A DNA stretch of 64,000 nt from an uncultured Lachnospiraceae bacterium (GCA_910578085.1 CAJTPM010000017.1:24837-88836), one strand, 5' to 3'; shown: positions 53,638-63,299, counted from the first letter of the stretch. Notes: a model not told the origin generated them from the letters alone. Numbers and translations are program-made.

Positions 53638-54612
53638 ATGTTGGCAAAAGGCGTATTTGTAGAAGATTATATGAAGCTCTCTATCCGTGAGTATGATGTG
53701 CCGGAACCTACGGCGACACAGGTGATGATCAAAACCATGGCCTGCGGTCTGTGCTGCTGGGATTCCTGGCTGTACAGAGGCGTTAATGCGCCGGGACCGA
53801 TGCCCTATATCATAGGACATGAGGGTGTTGGGGTCGTGGAGAAAGTCGGGAATCTGGTTACTTCCTTAAAGCCCGGCGACAAAGTTGCCTGCCTCAGCGG
53901 CAACAACGAGATGATGTGCGAGTATGCGACCGTGGAGGAAGCAGGACTTGTAAAACTGCCGGACGATGTGACGGAGTGGGAGAAGGTTGTGTATGAGCCC
54001 ACCTGCTGTGTGGCAAACCTGTTGAATATTGCTGATATCCATATGGGCGATCATGTGGTGTTAGTAGGGGCAGGCTACATGGGAACACTGACACTGCAGG
54101 CACTGACCAGAGCTTCCCAGGCGGGAAGAGTGACCGTTTTTGAGATCCGGGAAGACAGACGGAAGATGATCGAAGGGTACGGTGCAGAAGTCTATGATCC
54201 GGAGAGCGAGGAAGGGAAAAAAGTGATCGCTGAGATAAAGGCAGCAGGCGGCGCCGACGTGTGTATCGATTTTGGCGCTTCCGATTCCGGCTTCCATCTG
54301 GCGGATTCCATGACAAAACAGGCCGGAAAACTGATTATCGGAAGCTTCCACAGAAGCGACGTGACCTTTAACGGTACAAAGTGGCATCTTGGCGGCCTGT
54401 ATGTCTATAATTTGGCACCGATGAGCAATCCTCATTTTAAGGAGATGTGCCCGCGTACTTACAGCATGATCAAAGCTGGCGTATTTGAACCCGGGAAGTT
54501 AGTGACACACACGGCATATTTTGAGGATATGGAAGCCATGGAGCATATGTTCCAGAGAGCCTGCGATAAAGAGGATAACTATATGAAGGGTGCGATCCTG
54601 TTTTATCGCTGA
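53638..54612 (+). CDS. Zinc-type alcohol/polyol dehydrogenase
   Basis: 324 residues. GroES-like catalytic domain (CGLCCWDSWLYRG, GHEGVGVVEKVG) and a Rossmann domain (LVGAGYMGTLTLQAL near 143) for NAD(P). The zinc ligands C and H and E of the medium-chain family are visible; the structural-zinc four-cysteine loop is absent. It probably oxidises a sugar alcohol or sugar in the same pathway. GGAGG lies before the ATG at 53638. Confidence 0.9.
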   Translation: MLAKGVFVEDYMKLSIREYDVPEPTATQVMIKTMACGLCCWDSWLYRGVNAPGPMPYIIGHEGVGVVEKVGNLVTSLKPGDKVACLSGNNEMMCEYATVEEAGLVKLPDDVTEWEKVVYEPTCCVANLLNIADIHMGDHVVLVGAGYMGTLTLQALTRASQAGRVTVFEIREDRRKMIEGYGAEVYDPESEEGKKVIAEIKAAGGADVCIDFGASDSGFHLADSMTKQAGKLIIGSFHRSDVTFNGTKWHLGGLYVYNLAPMSNPHFKEMCPRTYSMIKAGVFEPGKLVTHTAYFEDMEAMEHMFQRACDKEDNYMKGAILFYR

Positions 54613-54850
54613 AAATTTAGGGAGAAGACTTTTATCATATGTGAGTGATATCTGATCCGGGCCTGCGGCCAGTTGGCTGTTGGTCCGGTTATACAGGTAT
54701 GAAAGGAACATTTATGGCAGCAGGACGGAATATCAGTATACATATTGAGTGACTGAAGCAGAGCATATAATTTATAAAAGCCGGTTCACGAAGAATAACA
54801 GCGTCTGAAGGGAAACGGCTTTTCTGTAAATAGCAGAATAGGGAGTGCAG

Positions 54851-55720
54851 ATGAATAAACATAACAATTTTCCGCGCACGGAAGTGGCAGGGATATCGCT
54901 TCCGCGCCTTATCATAGGCTGTAACTGGATCTCCGGTTTCAGCCATACAACACCGTCGAAAGATGAACAGATCCTGAGAAAACACCACGCGCCGGAAAGC
55001 ACGGCGGCTGTTTTTGAAACTTTTTTGAAAGAGGATGTCAATGCCTGTCTGGGATTGTTTGATGTGGATAAACATTTGCTAAAGGCTGTGAGGCTGGCGG
55101 AAGAACGCACGGGAAAGACCATGATCATGATGGATGAGCCGGTTTTGAATGTGGATGATACGGCGATGGCGCGCCGGGAATCGGAACAGATCATTAAAGA
55201 ATGTGCAAAAAGGGGAGCCACGTTCTGCCTTCCGTTGCATTCCTGTGTGGAACAGTTGATCAACAAAAACAAAAAGACCATGGACAGGCTGCCCGATTAT
55301 CTGTATATGATCCGGGCGGCGGGTATGATACCGGGACTTTCGGCCCATATGCCGGAAGTGATACAGTACGCTGATTTAAACGGGTATGATGTGGAAACCT
55401 ATATTCAGATCTATAACTGTATGGGCTTTTTGATGCAGGTGGAGATCGAAAGCGTGGTGAAGACGATCCACAATGCGAAGAAACCGGTGATCACGATCAA
55501 ACCCTGTGCTGCGGGAAGGACAACGCCTTTTGTGGGGCTGAACTTCTCTTATAATACGATCAGAGAACAGGATATGGTGTGCATCGGGTGTTTTGACGCC
55601 GGGGAAGCGGAGGAAGATATTGAGTACGCCCGGGCGGCCATCGGCAGGAGAGCGCCGAATATCAAACCCAGAAGCAGTCCGTTTATGTCGGATGCGATCA
55701 AGGGAGAGACGGAAAGTTAA
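54851..55720 (+). CDS. TIM-barrel-like protein of the sugar locus
   Basis: 289 residues, not confidently assigned. It starts MNKHNNFPRTEVAGISLPRL after GGGAG; segments LIIGCNWISGFSH, MIMMDEPVLN and VITIKPCAAGRT look like the strand ends of an (alpha/beta)8 barrel with an active-site aspartate/glutamate and lysine. An aldo/keto reductase- or aldolase-like activity is possible. It follows the dehydrogenase after 240 bases and precedes the MFS gene. Confidence 0.65.
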   Translation: MNKHNNFPRTEVAGISLPRLIIGCNWISGFSHTTPSKDEQILRKHHAPESTAAVFETFLKEDVNACLGLFDVDKHLLKAVRLAEERTGKTMIMMDEPVLNVDDTAMARRESEQIIKECAKRGATFCLPLHSCVEQLINKNKKTMDRLPDYLYMIRAAGMIPGLSAHMPEVIQYADLNGYDVETYIQIYNCMGFLMQVEIESVVKTIHNAKKPVITIKPCAAGRTTPFVGLNFSYNTIREQDMVCIGCFDAGEAEEDIEYARAAIGRRAPNIKPRSSPFMSDAIKGETES

Positions 55721-55793
55721 AATGTATCGGCAGACAAAAGAGGATTTGGCCGGTTGTTGAGAGAGCGTGAAAGACGGCGGAATGGAGGAGATT

Positions 55794-57059
55794 ATGAAAA
55801 GACAGGGAAAATTGCATTATGCGTGGATCGTTTTTATCAGCTGTATTTTTCTGAAGATCGGCGTGGGCGGCGTTGTGTACTGTATTGCCGGTAATTTTGT
55901 CACGCCGGTGGTACAGGATTTAGGGTGCAGCGTCAGCCAGTTTACGATGGTAGTCAGTATTGAGGCGGCAGCGATGGCATTTATGTATTCCCCGGCGTCA
56001 AAGATTCTGAATCGGAAAAAGATCGGTATCGTGATGGGGGTGGCATCCCTGGCGCAGGTGATCGGCGTTGCGCTGATGGGGGTTTATCGAACGGTGCCGA
56101 TGTTTTACATATCCGGCGCGATCATTGGGATCGGCTCCGCTTTTACGGGCTTTGTCGCGGTGCCAATGGTGGTCAATATGTGGTTTGAAAAAAAAGCAGG
56201 CACCGTGCTGGGGATCATTATTGCGGCGGAGAACATCGCGACGATCCTCTACAGTCTGCTGACAGCGGAGCTGATCGTTCGCTGCGGCTGGCGAATGACC
56301 TATATCATCATAGCTGTCATGGCGTTAATCCTGTCAGTACCGGCCATGTTTATCTTTGTAAAAAGTCCGGCGCAGGTGGGGTGTGAGCCTTACGGCGCGG
56401 GGGAGAAGACGGAAGCGGCGGTCGCGGTTTCAGAATGGGGACTGACCAAAAAGGAGGCGGTGCGCAGGCCGGTGTTTTATATCGTGTGGCTTACCTGCAT
56501 GTGCTACAGCGTGGGATGCGGCGTACAGCAGTACATAGCGACGTTTGCGACAATGGAGATCGGTCAGAGCATAGCCTTCGGCGCCCGGGCGGCCATGTGC
56601 ATGAGCGTCGGCTGTATCGTAAGCAGCATGGTGCTCGGCGTTATCAACGATAAATTTGGGGCGAAAGCGGGACTTGCCTATGGGGCGCTCTGTATCCTGC
56701 TTGGATATGGATGTATGATTTTGAGCATACAAAGGCCCATACTTTGCATTCCGGCGGCCCTGATTATCGGATTTGGAGGCAGCATGTATACCGTGCAGTG
56801 TCCGCTCATCGCAAGGACGGTTCTGGGAAGCAGAGACTATTCTTCCATCTGGTCGCTGATGATGATGGGAAACAGCCTGATCGGGGCGTTCAGTTTTTCT
56901 TCCATCGGCCTGTTTTACGATAAGGGCGGAAGCTATAAAGGGGCGTTTATTATGGCTATCGGTCTGTATACGGCGGCTTTTGTGATCGGCTCTGTGGCGA
57001 TTGGAAGGGGAAGGAAGATTTCTGTGGGGAGTCAGGATAAAAAAGGCGTAGTCGCTTGA
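55794..57059 (+). CDS. MFS transporter (OFA/oxalate-formate-type)
   Basis: 421 residues with twelve helices. Segments such as FVTPVVQDLGCSVSQF and GFGGSMYTVQCPLI resemble the oxalate/formate antiporter group of the MFS, which carries carboxylates. GGAGG lies before the ATG at 55794; a GTG nine codons earlier is less likely. It may export the acid end product of the sugar pathway (inference). Confidence 0.85.
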   Translation: MKRQGKLHYAWIVFISCIFLKIGVGGVVYCIAGNFVTPVVQDLGCSVSQFTMVVSIEAAAMAFMYSPASKILNRKKIGIVMGVASLAQVIGVALMGVYRTVPMFYISGAIIGIGSAFTGFVAVPMVVNMWFEKKAGTVLGIIIAAENIATILYSLLTAELIVRCGWRMTYIIIAVMALILSVPAMFIFVKSPAQVGCEPYGAGEKTEAAVAVSEWGLTKKEAVRRPVFYIVWLTCMCYSVGCGVQQYIATFATMEIGQSIAFGARAAMCMSVGCIVSSMVLGVINDKFGAKAGLAYGALCILLGYGCMILSIQRPILCIPAALIIGFGGSMYTVQCPLIARTVLGSRDYSSIWSLMMMGNSLIGAFSFSSIGLFYDKGGSYKGAFIMAIGLYTAAFVIGSVAIGRGRKISVGSQDKKGVVA

Positions 57060-57079
57060 CAGAAGCATGGTTGCACCAA

Positions 57080-57730
57080 TTATTCCAAGCAGAGAAAAGC
57101 CACCTGGGCTACCTTTTCAGCTGCTTCCATTTCCTGAAGTTCCTTTGGGGAAATACCTTCATACTGATTGACAATGGAATAGTAGCCAGGGTGTTCTGAC
57201 AGGAAACCGGATACGTCAAGCAGAGATAAAAAGCTCTGCAGGGTGATAAAAACCGTAATGCTCATGACCAGAGACAGTACTGTCTCCGCTGTCCGCCCCT
57301 TGCTCCGGCTCAGATTCTGTCTGGCGTAATACCGTTCAAATCTGCGGATCTTTCCGGTACTCCGCTTTCTGTGCTTCACCTGCGAGCCGGTTTCCGACAT
57401 GGCCCTGACAGGAGAAACCCTGGCCGCAAACCGGGCCACCGGGGCTGCAGCCAGAAAGGAAAACAGAAGTGTTATGAAAACGCTGATCAGAAGATACCCC
57501 CATTTTCCCGTATTGTTTGCATCAATCAATATCCGGAGCTGTTCGCTGTCTCCCGCCAGGAACATTTCCGGCGAGAGCTGGTTTAAGGCCGCTGCCGGAG
57601 TCCCCTTTGCGGACAAAGCGCCAAGCAGCATACCTGCGGGAATTCCCGCCATACACAGACACAAAATTTCTGTGGCAATTATTGTATTAGGAAATACCTG
57701 TCCCAGTTTGTCTGCCGATATCTCTGGCAT
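57080..57730 (-). pseudogene. Fragment of an FtsX-type ABC transporter permease
   Basis: 216 residues that match only the middle of BceB/FtsX-type permeases: one helix pair (ILCLCMAGIPAGMLLGAL), a second (GYLLISVFITLLFSFLAA), a third near 150, and the start of the outer domain (GISPKELQEMEAAEKVAQV). The N-terminal part of such permeases and everything after the outer-domain start are missing. It has no credible ribosome site and lies at the edge of the mobile region. A relic. Confidence 0.75.
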
Positions 57731-57817
57731 GGAAAGTGGGCTTCATGTTCTGACTTCCTTTCCCCGGAATTTTACCATCATAACATATAAATCTCAAAGA
57801 AATCTCAAGAATTATAA

Positions 57818-57859
57818 AAAATAGCCAAACACCTTTCAATCGAAGGGTTTGACTATTTT
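57818..57859 (-). terminator. Terminator of the tRNA-Arg 3' remnant
   Basis: Read on the minus strand: AAAATAG...CTATTTT arms with inner pairing, followed by a run of T (57811-57820 region). It starts seven bases after the tRNA acceptor end, the normal place for a tRNA terminator. Confidence 0.75.
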
Positions 57860-57865
57860 CCCGAG

Positions 57866-57907
57866 CGTTCCTGAGCGGATTCGAACCGCTGGCCTTCCGC
57901 TTAGGAG
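57866..57907 (-). other. 3' half of a tRNA-Arg(CCU) gene (attachment site)
   Basis: On the minus strand, CTCCTAAG (anticodon CCT within its loop) is followed by the variable region, T-arm AGCGG-TTCGAAT-CCGCT and acceptor strand CAGGAAC with discriminator G. The 5' half, which should start with GTTCCTG, is not present upstream. This is the displaced tRNA 3' end left by integration of an element into tRNA-Arg. With its own terminator retained, it marks the left border of an element that extends to the right. Confidence 0.72.
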
Positions 57908-58155
57908 TTAAAAGGGCTATTTCCACGCAGGTTCAGCCTAATCCTTGTGGTATCTCCAAGTCCAATAAAATCAATACTTTTGAACCTTTCATTTCCACCT
58001 GAGAGTACCTACGTCCACCTCGAAGCGGTATGATTTTCGTAGTCGTATTAGCAAAATATTAGCAGTTTTTCAATGAAGGTACAAGTGAAACTTTTACGTT
58101 CACTTTGCATTTTCGAACCTACCTGCTTATTTTGCCCTTTTAAGGAGAAAAAATT
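57908..58155. other. Non-coding stretch between tRNA remnant and first island gene
   Basis: About 250 bases without a gene. A clear AAGGAG lies just before 58156. No complete tRNA, integrase or known motif was found in it. Confidence 0.5.
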
Positions 58156-59313
58156 ATGCAATCATACCAGTTAGAAATCAAACAGATAGTGGACTATCCA
58201 CGCTGCCGGATCTACCGGCAGTTTATCCAGAACTTAATGGCAGACCGAAGCATTCGCACAAGCGGGGGCTCCGGTCTTTTTTATTATACGGTACTTTGCA
58301 ACTATGCAAATTTCCGTACTTCTTATCTTCGCATAGACGGTATCGGCTATACGGTATACCCCGGTGAGTGGATCTGTACCGTGAAGGAACTGACTGCATG
58401 GTTCCGTACCCGCTTTCAGTGCCAGGCAGTCTCTATCCTGGATGAACTGCAGAAACGCCACCTTATCTCCTATCTTTTTCTTGACCGTGGGAAAGTGGTC
58501 AAATATAAGATCCGTGACTGGAAAAAGCATAATACTGTGCTGGACTATAACTGCCCCTGTCAAAAGGATACAGGATTTTTCTTTATGCCCACTGTGGTTG
58601 CAACAGAACTGGTCAGCGCCGGACGCTGCTCTGAAATGGATATCCTGCTGGATCTGTGGATGTCTGCTGTCTACAATGACAGCCAGGTGCAGGGTTCAGA
58701 AATTGGTCCGGTTGTCTATTTCCGTAATGGCACTGGCCCCCCGCTGGCCGCCTACAGTGAAATGGCTGTCCGTTGGGGCATCTCCAAAGCCACAACGGGA
58801 CGTGTGCTGAAAAAACTCGCTGATATGGACTATATCTCCTTAATATCATTCCCTGGAAGAACAGGCAGCGTAATCTATCTGCATAGCTACCTTTCCACTA
58901 TGTTCCAAGTATCAGATGTCCTTGTTGACAAGGAGGAGGTTGCCATGGTTCTGAAGATCAATCTTGCATTGCCGGACGAAACGGATTCACAGGCAGATTC
59001 TGTTGTTACAGAACACGAGATATGCGTTTCAGAGGAATTATCCAGCGTTTCAAAATCGAACATGGAAACTGTCATCACAAAAATGGCGCAAGTCCTTGAT
59101 GCACAGGGCATTTCCTGTTTCCGGTGTCCGAAATCCATATATAAGTTATATCCTTTATCAGACGCCTGCAGGGAAGAGTATATATCCCACATACTGAAGG
59201 GGACTGTACGGTTTGGAATGACTGTATCCTGCGGGGAGGATAAGCCGGTCTGCACCTTTGAACTGACGCTCTCTCCCACCGAAAAGGACAGAGAAGGAGG
59301 TGCCAGGGCATGA
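58156..59313 (+). CDS. Plasmid/ICE-type protein with winged-helix domain
   Basis: 385 residues, not named. The N-terminal about 130 residues resemble replication-initiator or DnaD-like proteins of clostridial islands (FYYTVLCNYANFRTSYL; WICTVKELTAWFRTRF). A helix-turn-helix lies near 205-225 (AVRWGISKATTGRVLKKLA). No membrane segment. AAGGAG precedes the start and the stop overlaps the next start by four bases. Most likely a regulator or replication-type factor of the element. Confidence 0.6.
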   Translation: MQSYQLEIKQIVDYPRCRIYRQFIQNLMADRSIRTSGGSGLFYYTVLCNYANFRTSYLRIDGIGYTVYPGEWICTVKELTAWFRTRFQCQAVSILDELQKRHLISYLFLDRGKVVKYKIRDWKKHNTVLDYNCPCQKDTGFFFMPTVVATELVSAGRCSEMDILLDLWMSAVYNDSQVQGSEIGPVVYFRNGTGPPLAAYSEMAVRWGISKATTGRVLKKLADMDYISLISFPGRTGSVIYLHSYLSTMFQVSDVLVDKEEVAMVLKINLALPDETDSQADSVVTEHEICVSEELSSVSKSNMETVITKMAQVLDAQGISCFRCPKSIYKLYPLSDACREEYISHILKGTVRFGMTVSCGEDKPVCTFELTLSPTEKDREGGARA

Positions 59314-59852
59314 AAAAGAATCAGGAAGAAATGAACATTGCCGATAACCCGCTGTACCATGATACCTGGAAGCTGCTGAAAAAATACAGGGATGTGGTGT
59401 GGAGTCTGGAGTTGTCCGTCCAGCAGGTGCGGAGCCGGTTTGAGATCGAATATGGGAGTTCCATTGAGGATTTTCTGGAATCCGTCTATGTGGCCGGAAT
59501 AGACCTGTCAGACCGCAGCATTGAGCACCATGCCAAATGTATCGAGCGGAGCCACCGGATGCTGAAACTTCTGGACACATCCATTGACCTGCTCCGAACC
59601 AAGCACAAGAATGGCGAAAACTATTACTGGCTGCTGTATTACTCCTTCCTCTCCCCGCAGCAGCTGAGAAATGTGGAAGAAATTATAGAGAAACTGCGCC
59701 CCCATATCCGGGATATCAGTTTCCGCACCTATTACCGCAGGAGGCGGGAGGCGATTGACGCACTCAGTTCTATTCTGTGGGGATATACATCCAAGGACAG
59801 CATTGACGTTCTGGAGAAGTTCTTTCCAAATGATAAGGATACTGGGGAATAA
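59310..59852 (+). CDS. ArpU/RinA-like regulator (sigma-region-4-like helix-turn-helix)
   Basis: 180 residues. The C-terminal half has a hallmark YYWLLYYSFLSPQQLRNVEE and SFRTYYRRRREAIDAL, which resembles the ArpU/RinA phage late-gene regulators, whose helix-turn-helix is related to sigma factor region 4. GGAGG precedes the start; overlap of four bases with the previous gene shows a shared transcript. Confidence 0.6.
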   Translation: MKKNQEEMNIADNPLYHDTWKLLKKYRDVVWSLELSVQQVRSRFEIEYGSSIEDFLESVYVAGIDLSDRSIEHHAKCIERSHRMLKLLDTSIDLLRTKHKNGENYYWLLYYSFLSPQQLRNVEEIIEKLRPHIRDISFRTYYRRRREAIDALSSILWGYTSKDSIDVLEKFFPNDKDTGE

Positions 59853-59906
59853 AAATAGACAGCTATATGATATTTACAGGCAATCACGCCGGATTGGAGG
59901 AAATAT

Positions 59907-60200
59907 ATGATAACATTGACCGAGGATGAAAAAAGGATGGTGTTCCAGCTGGAAGGCTGCCGCAGGTATGATGCGATACAGGAGATTGCTATGCTCTGTC
60001 GGTATACCCATGACCACGATAAAAGGGCCACTGCAGAAAACCTGTTAAAGAAACTCCAAGAGCTTTCGGAGGATGACTGCAAGGAGCTGATCTGTGATAT
60101 TCAGAGAAACTATCCGCCTGCCCTGGAAAGCAAGGACTGTTGGGGAGATGATTGCTGTAGCAAGACAGGAATCCGGTGCCATGAAACTAGAAGGGCATGA
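59907..60200 (+). CDS. Island protein, first reading frame of a frame-shifted pair
   Basis: 97 residues, not recognised. GGAGG lies before 59907. The N-terminal about 70 residues are helical (QLEGCRRYDAIQEIAML). From about residue 70 on, the next frame continues better: after RNY the +1 frame reads RLPWKARTVGEM and then a long conserved-looking stretch. The tail of this frame (cysteine-rich, from CWGDDCC) is probably an artefact of a frameshift. See the linked entry at 60094. Confidence 0.5.
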   Translation: MITLTEDEKRMVFQLEGCRRYDAIQEIAMLCRYTHDHDKRATAENLLKKLQELSEDDCKELICDIQRNYPPALESKDCWGDDCCSKTGIRCHETRRA

Positions 60201-60432
60201 TATTATGGCGCTGGAACGCTTTGACCCGGAAGTAAGGCATATGATTGTGTTTGACGTGCTTTCAGATAGAGCGTCCGTAGGGGATATAGGCGATAGAATG
60301 CGGCTGTTTCTGACAGAATCCGGATACCAAAAGGCGTTGGAGAACCAAAACAAAGCTTTCATCCAAATTCTGAACCATGCGGGAGTAATACAGGGACATT
60401 TACGGTATGACCGGACAGACAGGGATCTATGA
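60094..60432 (+). CDS. Island protein, second reading frame of the same pair
   Basis: 112 residues from a GTG with no ribosome site, or 83 from an ATG at 60181. The part KLEGHDIMALERFDPEVRHM and GDRMRLFLTESGYQKALEN looks like one conserved domain. It overlaps the previous frame by 107 bases. The most likely reading is one ancestral protein of about 175 residues broken by a single extra base near 60110, or a programmed +1 shift. Neither can be settled here. Confidence 0.5.
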   Translation: MIFRETIRLPWKARTVGEMIAVARQESGAMKLEGHDIMALERFDPEVRHMIVFDVLSDRASVGDIGDRMRLFLTESGYQKALENQNKAFIQILNHAGVIQGHLRYDRTDRDL

Positions 60433-60548
60433 TGTGAAAATCTATATGACCGGAAAGAATACAGATAAAGGAAATCCATTGAACCATACGGGATTTTGTG
60501 GTATTATGAATATGGAGAGATATATGTGTAAGGCAGGTGATATCATTG

Positions 60549-61418
60549 ATGGAACATAATGCAGAAATTTCAGAAAATACACAACAGGAATCCGTTCCTG
60601 TAATGAAACGTACTATTAAAGACAGCGTTTTTACAAATCTTTTTAAAGATAAAAAGTATTTGATACAGTTATATCAGGCACTTCACCCGGATGATAAACA
60701 AACTACCGAAAATGATATAAAAGATATCACTATCAATAATGTTCTTGTCGATGATATCTATAATGATCTGGGATTTTCAGTAGGTAACCGGCTTTTGATA
60801 CTGATTGAGGCTCAAGCCACATGGACAGTAAATATTTTGTTCCGTATTCTTATGTATCTTGTACAGACATATCGGGAATATTTTAGAGTAACAGAGCAGG
60901 ATATTTATAACAGTACAAAATTGAAAATGCCAAAGCCTGAATTATATATCATATATACGGGAAACAGAAAGGAACGGCCAGAGGAAATATCTTTTTCAGA
61001 AGAGTTTTTTGGTGGAGAAGATATTTGCATAGATGCGAGAGCTAAAATTATCTATGATGGAAAAGAAGGCGATATTATCCATCAGTATGTGACATTTTCC
61101 AAAGTATGCCAGGAACAGGTGTCAATCCATGGAAGGACCAGAAAAGCTATACAGGAAGCGATCCGCATCTGCAAAGACAGGAATGTGCTGAAGGAATATC
61201 TCGAAAGCAAAGAAAAGGAGGTTGTCAATATGATGATGGAGTTATATGATCAGGAAGAAGTTATGCGTTCTTATGTCAAAAGCAAGGAACATGATACAAA
61301 AGTTGAAACAGCCAAACGATATTTGTCACTGGGAAAATTGTCCTTTGAAGAAATTGCGATTGGTTCTGGTCTGTCTTTAGAAGAAGTGGAGGAACTGGCT
61401 GATTTACAGTTAGTTTAA
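60549..61418 (+). CDS. Rpn-family PD-(D/E)xK nuclease/recombination protein
   Basis: 289 residues. The N-terminal about 200 residues are a PD-(D/E)xK fold with the conserved D (TINNVLVDDIYNDLGF) and E-A-Q (LILIEAQATW) typical of the Rpn/YhgA group, which promotes RecA-independent recombination. The C-terminus ends with a helix-turn-helix-like tail (LSFEEIAIGSGLSLEEVEEL). The start is uncertain: ATG at 60549, or GTG/TTG slightly upstream. Confidence 0.82.
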   Translation: MEHNAEISENTQQESVPVMKRTIKDSVFTNLFKDKKYLIQLYQALHPDDKQTTENDIKDITINNVLVDDIYNDLGFSVGNRLLILIEAQATWTVNILFRILMYLVQTYREYFRVTEQDIYNSTKLKMPKPELYIIYTGNRKERPEEISFSEEFFGGEDICIDARAKIIYDGKEGDIIHQYVTFSKVCQEQVSIHGRTRKAIQEAIRICKDRNVLKEYLESKEKEVVNMMMELYDQEEVMRSYVKSKEHDTKVETAKRYLSLGKLSFEEIAIGSGLSLEEVEELADLQLV

Positions 61419-61447
61419 ATTTAAACCAATATCGCCCAAAAATAAAG

Positions 61448-61484
61448 GCAGTATATCTTATTCACAAGGTATACTGCTTTTATT
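61448..61484 (+). terminator. Terminator of the Rpn gene
   Basis: GCAGTATA and TATACTGC arms (61448-61455, 61470-61477) followed by TTTTATTT. Confidence 0.8.
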
Positions 61485-61587
61485 TAATAAAGTCAGCTTA
61501 GCTTACTATGCCTTTCTGGCTTTATAATGTTCCTGATGTCCACACACAGCCGGTCTATGCCTCGGATGTATAGACGAAAGAAAATAT

Positions 61588-62892
61588 TTACGATGTAATA
61601 TGCCATTTGAAAAGTTCTTTGATCACATTGTCAGCCATTCCGATTCTTTTTAGAATACAACAATATACCAGTTCAATAAGTACGAAGGCAGTTTCGGCCA
61701 ATGAGTTGTCCAAAGGCATAAAACTGCCGTGAGTAATTGTATTACGATATTTTACAAACTCATCAATCTGTTTTCGAGAGATCCATTCTCCCATCAGCGG
61801 CTGGTGTTCGAAAAAACATTTTTCAATTTTGTCAGAAAGAGCTCCTGATAAATGATTAAGAGTACCAAGAATATAATCATAAGCCTTAGAGTCAGTCAGA
61901 GAATGCTCCCCATCGCGGTCTTCTATTACAATTGATTTTAATTTACTGACCAGTTGGTCAAATGTTTCCTCTTGTTGTACTTGAATTTTTGATAATTCCA
62001 TTTCTGATTCAAGGGCAGAACAGATTTCCCTTATTTTCATACTGGTAATATAATTAACTGTCTCATCATCTTCAGGAATAAATCCAATATTAAAATGTGG
62101 TCTTTTAGGTTTATTATTTACTATGGAGTCTAATAAATTGGTTACAGATTCACCCAAAGTATTGAAAGTCAAACAGCTATGCATTCTTTTATCCGTATCA
62201 TAAGCATGTTCATAACAAACATAACATTCCGCAACGGAATCAATCATTTGTGGAAAATTTTCAACATGGTCTTTAAAAGCTATTGCTTCAAATCTTATAT
62301 TACACCGAAATGTCATAAACTGACACATACTTAATATATATCCATATATCTCTGGAAAAGTCTGGATTTCCTTTTCTTCATCAAAGGTAATTTCTAAATT
62401 TATCCCACCAGTTGAAATTAAATCGCCATTCTCAGCTGTTCTTCGTTCATGAGGATTTGAGTGAATAGAAATATTCCCTTTGATTTTTTTGTTAAGTAAT
62501 GGATATGTTTGGCAATCATCCTGATATTTCCCCTTTATTTCTAAACCATCAGTATATTCAAAGCAGACAGAAGATGGAGAAAAAAGCTTATTAAGAATAC
62601 CACCTTCAAAACATATGATCTTATATGTTTTGATATTCGGAGAACTACTGACAAAGTATCCCCAAGTATTAAGAGTCAGTTCATTCCATATTTTTAAGTC
62701 CTGATTGGAAAAAATATATACATATTTGTTTTGAGATGTACGCCCTAAAATAAACCCCTGGTGCTGAGGGAGAATAACAGAGCTTCTTGGTATAGGATCT
62801 GCATTAAAGAACACACATTTAAACTTGTCTAAAACAAATGAAATTTTTTCATATCCTTCAACTACCCCATACAATTTTACTGTATTTTGCAT
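61588..62892 (-). CDS. ApeA-like HEPN anti-phage protein
   Basis: 434 residues. The N-terminal about 150 residues are beta-rich (KIICFEGGILNKLFSPSSV), as in the ApeA N-terminal domain. A C-terminal HEPN domain carries the RNase motif RNTITH (R-x4-H) near residue 392. ApeA-type proteins are abortive-infection effectors thought to cleave RNA on phage infection. It stands alone without a visible partner, next to a toxin-antitoxin pair. An AT-rich gene compared with the chromosome, in line with transfer. Confidence 0.75.
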   Translation of the reverse strand: MQNTVKLYGVVEGYEKISFVLDKFKCVFFNADPIPRSSVILPQHQGFILGRTSQNKYVYIFSNQDLKIWNELTLNTWGYFVSSSPNIKTYKIICFEGGILNKLFSPSSVCFEYTDGLEIKGKYQDDCQTYPLLNKKIKGNISIHSNPHERRTAENGDLISTGGINLEITFDEEKEIQTFPEIYGYILSMCQFMTFRCNIRFEAIAFKDHVENFPQMIDSVAECYVCYEHAYDTDKRMHSCLTFNTLGESVTNLLDSIVNNKPKRPHFNIGFIPEDDETVNYITSMKIREICSALESEMELSKIQVQQEETFDQLVSKLKSIVIEDRDGEHSLTDSKAYDYILGTLNHLSGALSDKIEKCFFEHQPLMGEWISRKQIDEFVKYRNTITHGSFMPLDNSLAETAFVLIELVYCCILKRIGMADNVIKELFKWHITS

Positions 62893-62969
62893 ATCATCAC
62901 CTTTTAAACTTTGTTCAATAAATTTTATCGAAAAATATAACAGATATTTCTAAGACAAACTAACTTTAG

Positions 62970-63299
62970 TTAAATTAACAAATGCCGATCCTGTCTATTA
63001 TAAAGAAACCGCCTCACCTCCATAGTCGGGGCATTCTCTTTATCATCAATCACTACATAATAAATTGTAAAATTATCAACATAGATGCGGTAATAGGCAT
63101 ATTTCCGTTCCCGAATGGAATGATATGGTTCAAAGGATTCTGCCACCGGAAGCCGGTCCAGTATGGCTTTCTCAACTTTATCCAACAGGTCACTGGCAGC
63201 TTTGGGGTTTTTCAGCTTTTCAGCGATATACGTTATCTTTTCGTCAAGATCCTCATAAAAAAGCGGCAGGTAACGTAACCTGTATTTCTTATCATACAT
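62970..63299 (-). CDS. ParE/RelE-family toxin
   Basis: 109 residues. RelE/ParE fold: N-terminal helix pair (FYEDLDEKITYIAEKL), then strands ending in YRIYVDNFTIYYVV and RRFLYNRQD. It overlaps the antitoxin gene end by eight bases, antitoxin first, which is the typical order. Toxins of this family block DNA gyrase (ParE) or cleave ribosome-bound mRNA (RelE); which applies is not clear. Confidence 0.88.
   Translation of the reverse strand: MYDKKYRLRYLPLFYEDLDEKITYIAEKLKNPKAASDLLDKVEKAILDRLPVAESFEPYHSIRERKYAYYRIYVDNFTIYYVVIDDKENAPTMEVRRFLYNRQDRHLLI

Noticed and set aside
57866..57907. Complete tRNA gene
   Set aside because: The 5' acceptor strand, D-arm and 5' anticodon-stem strand are missing; only the 3' half is present.
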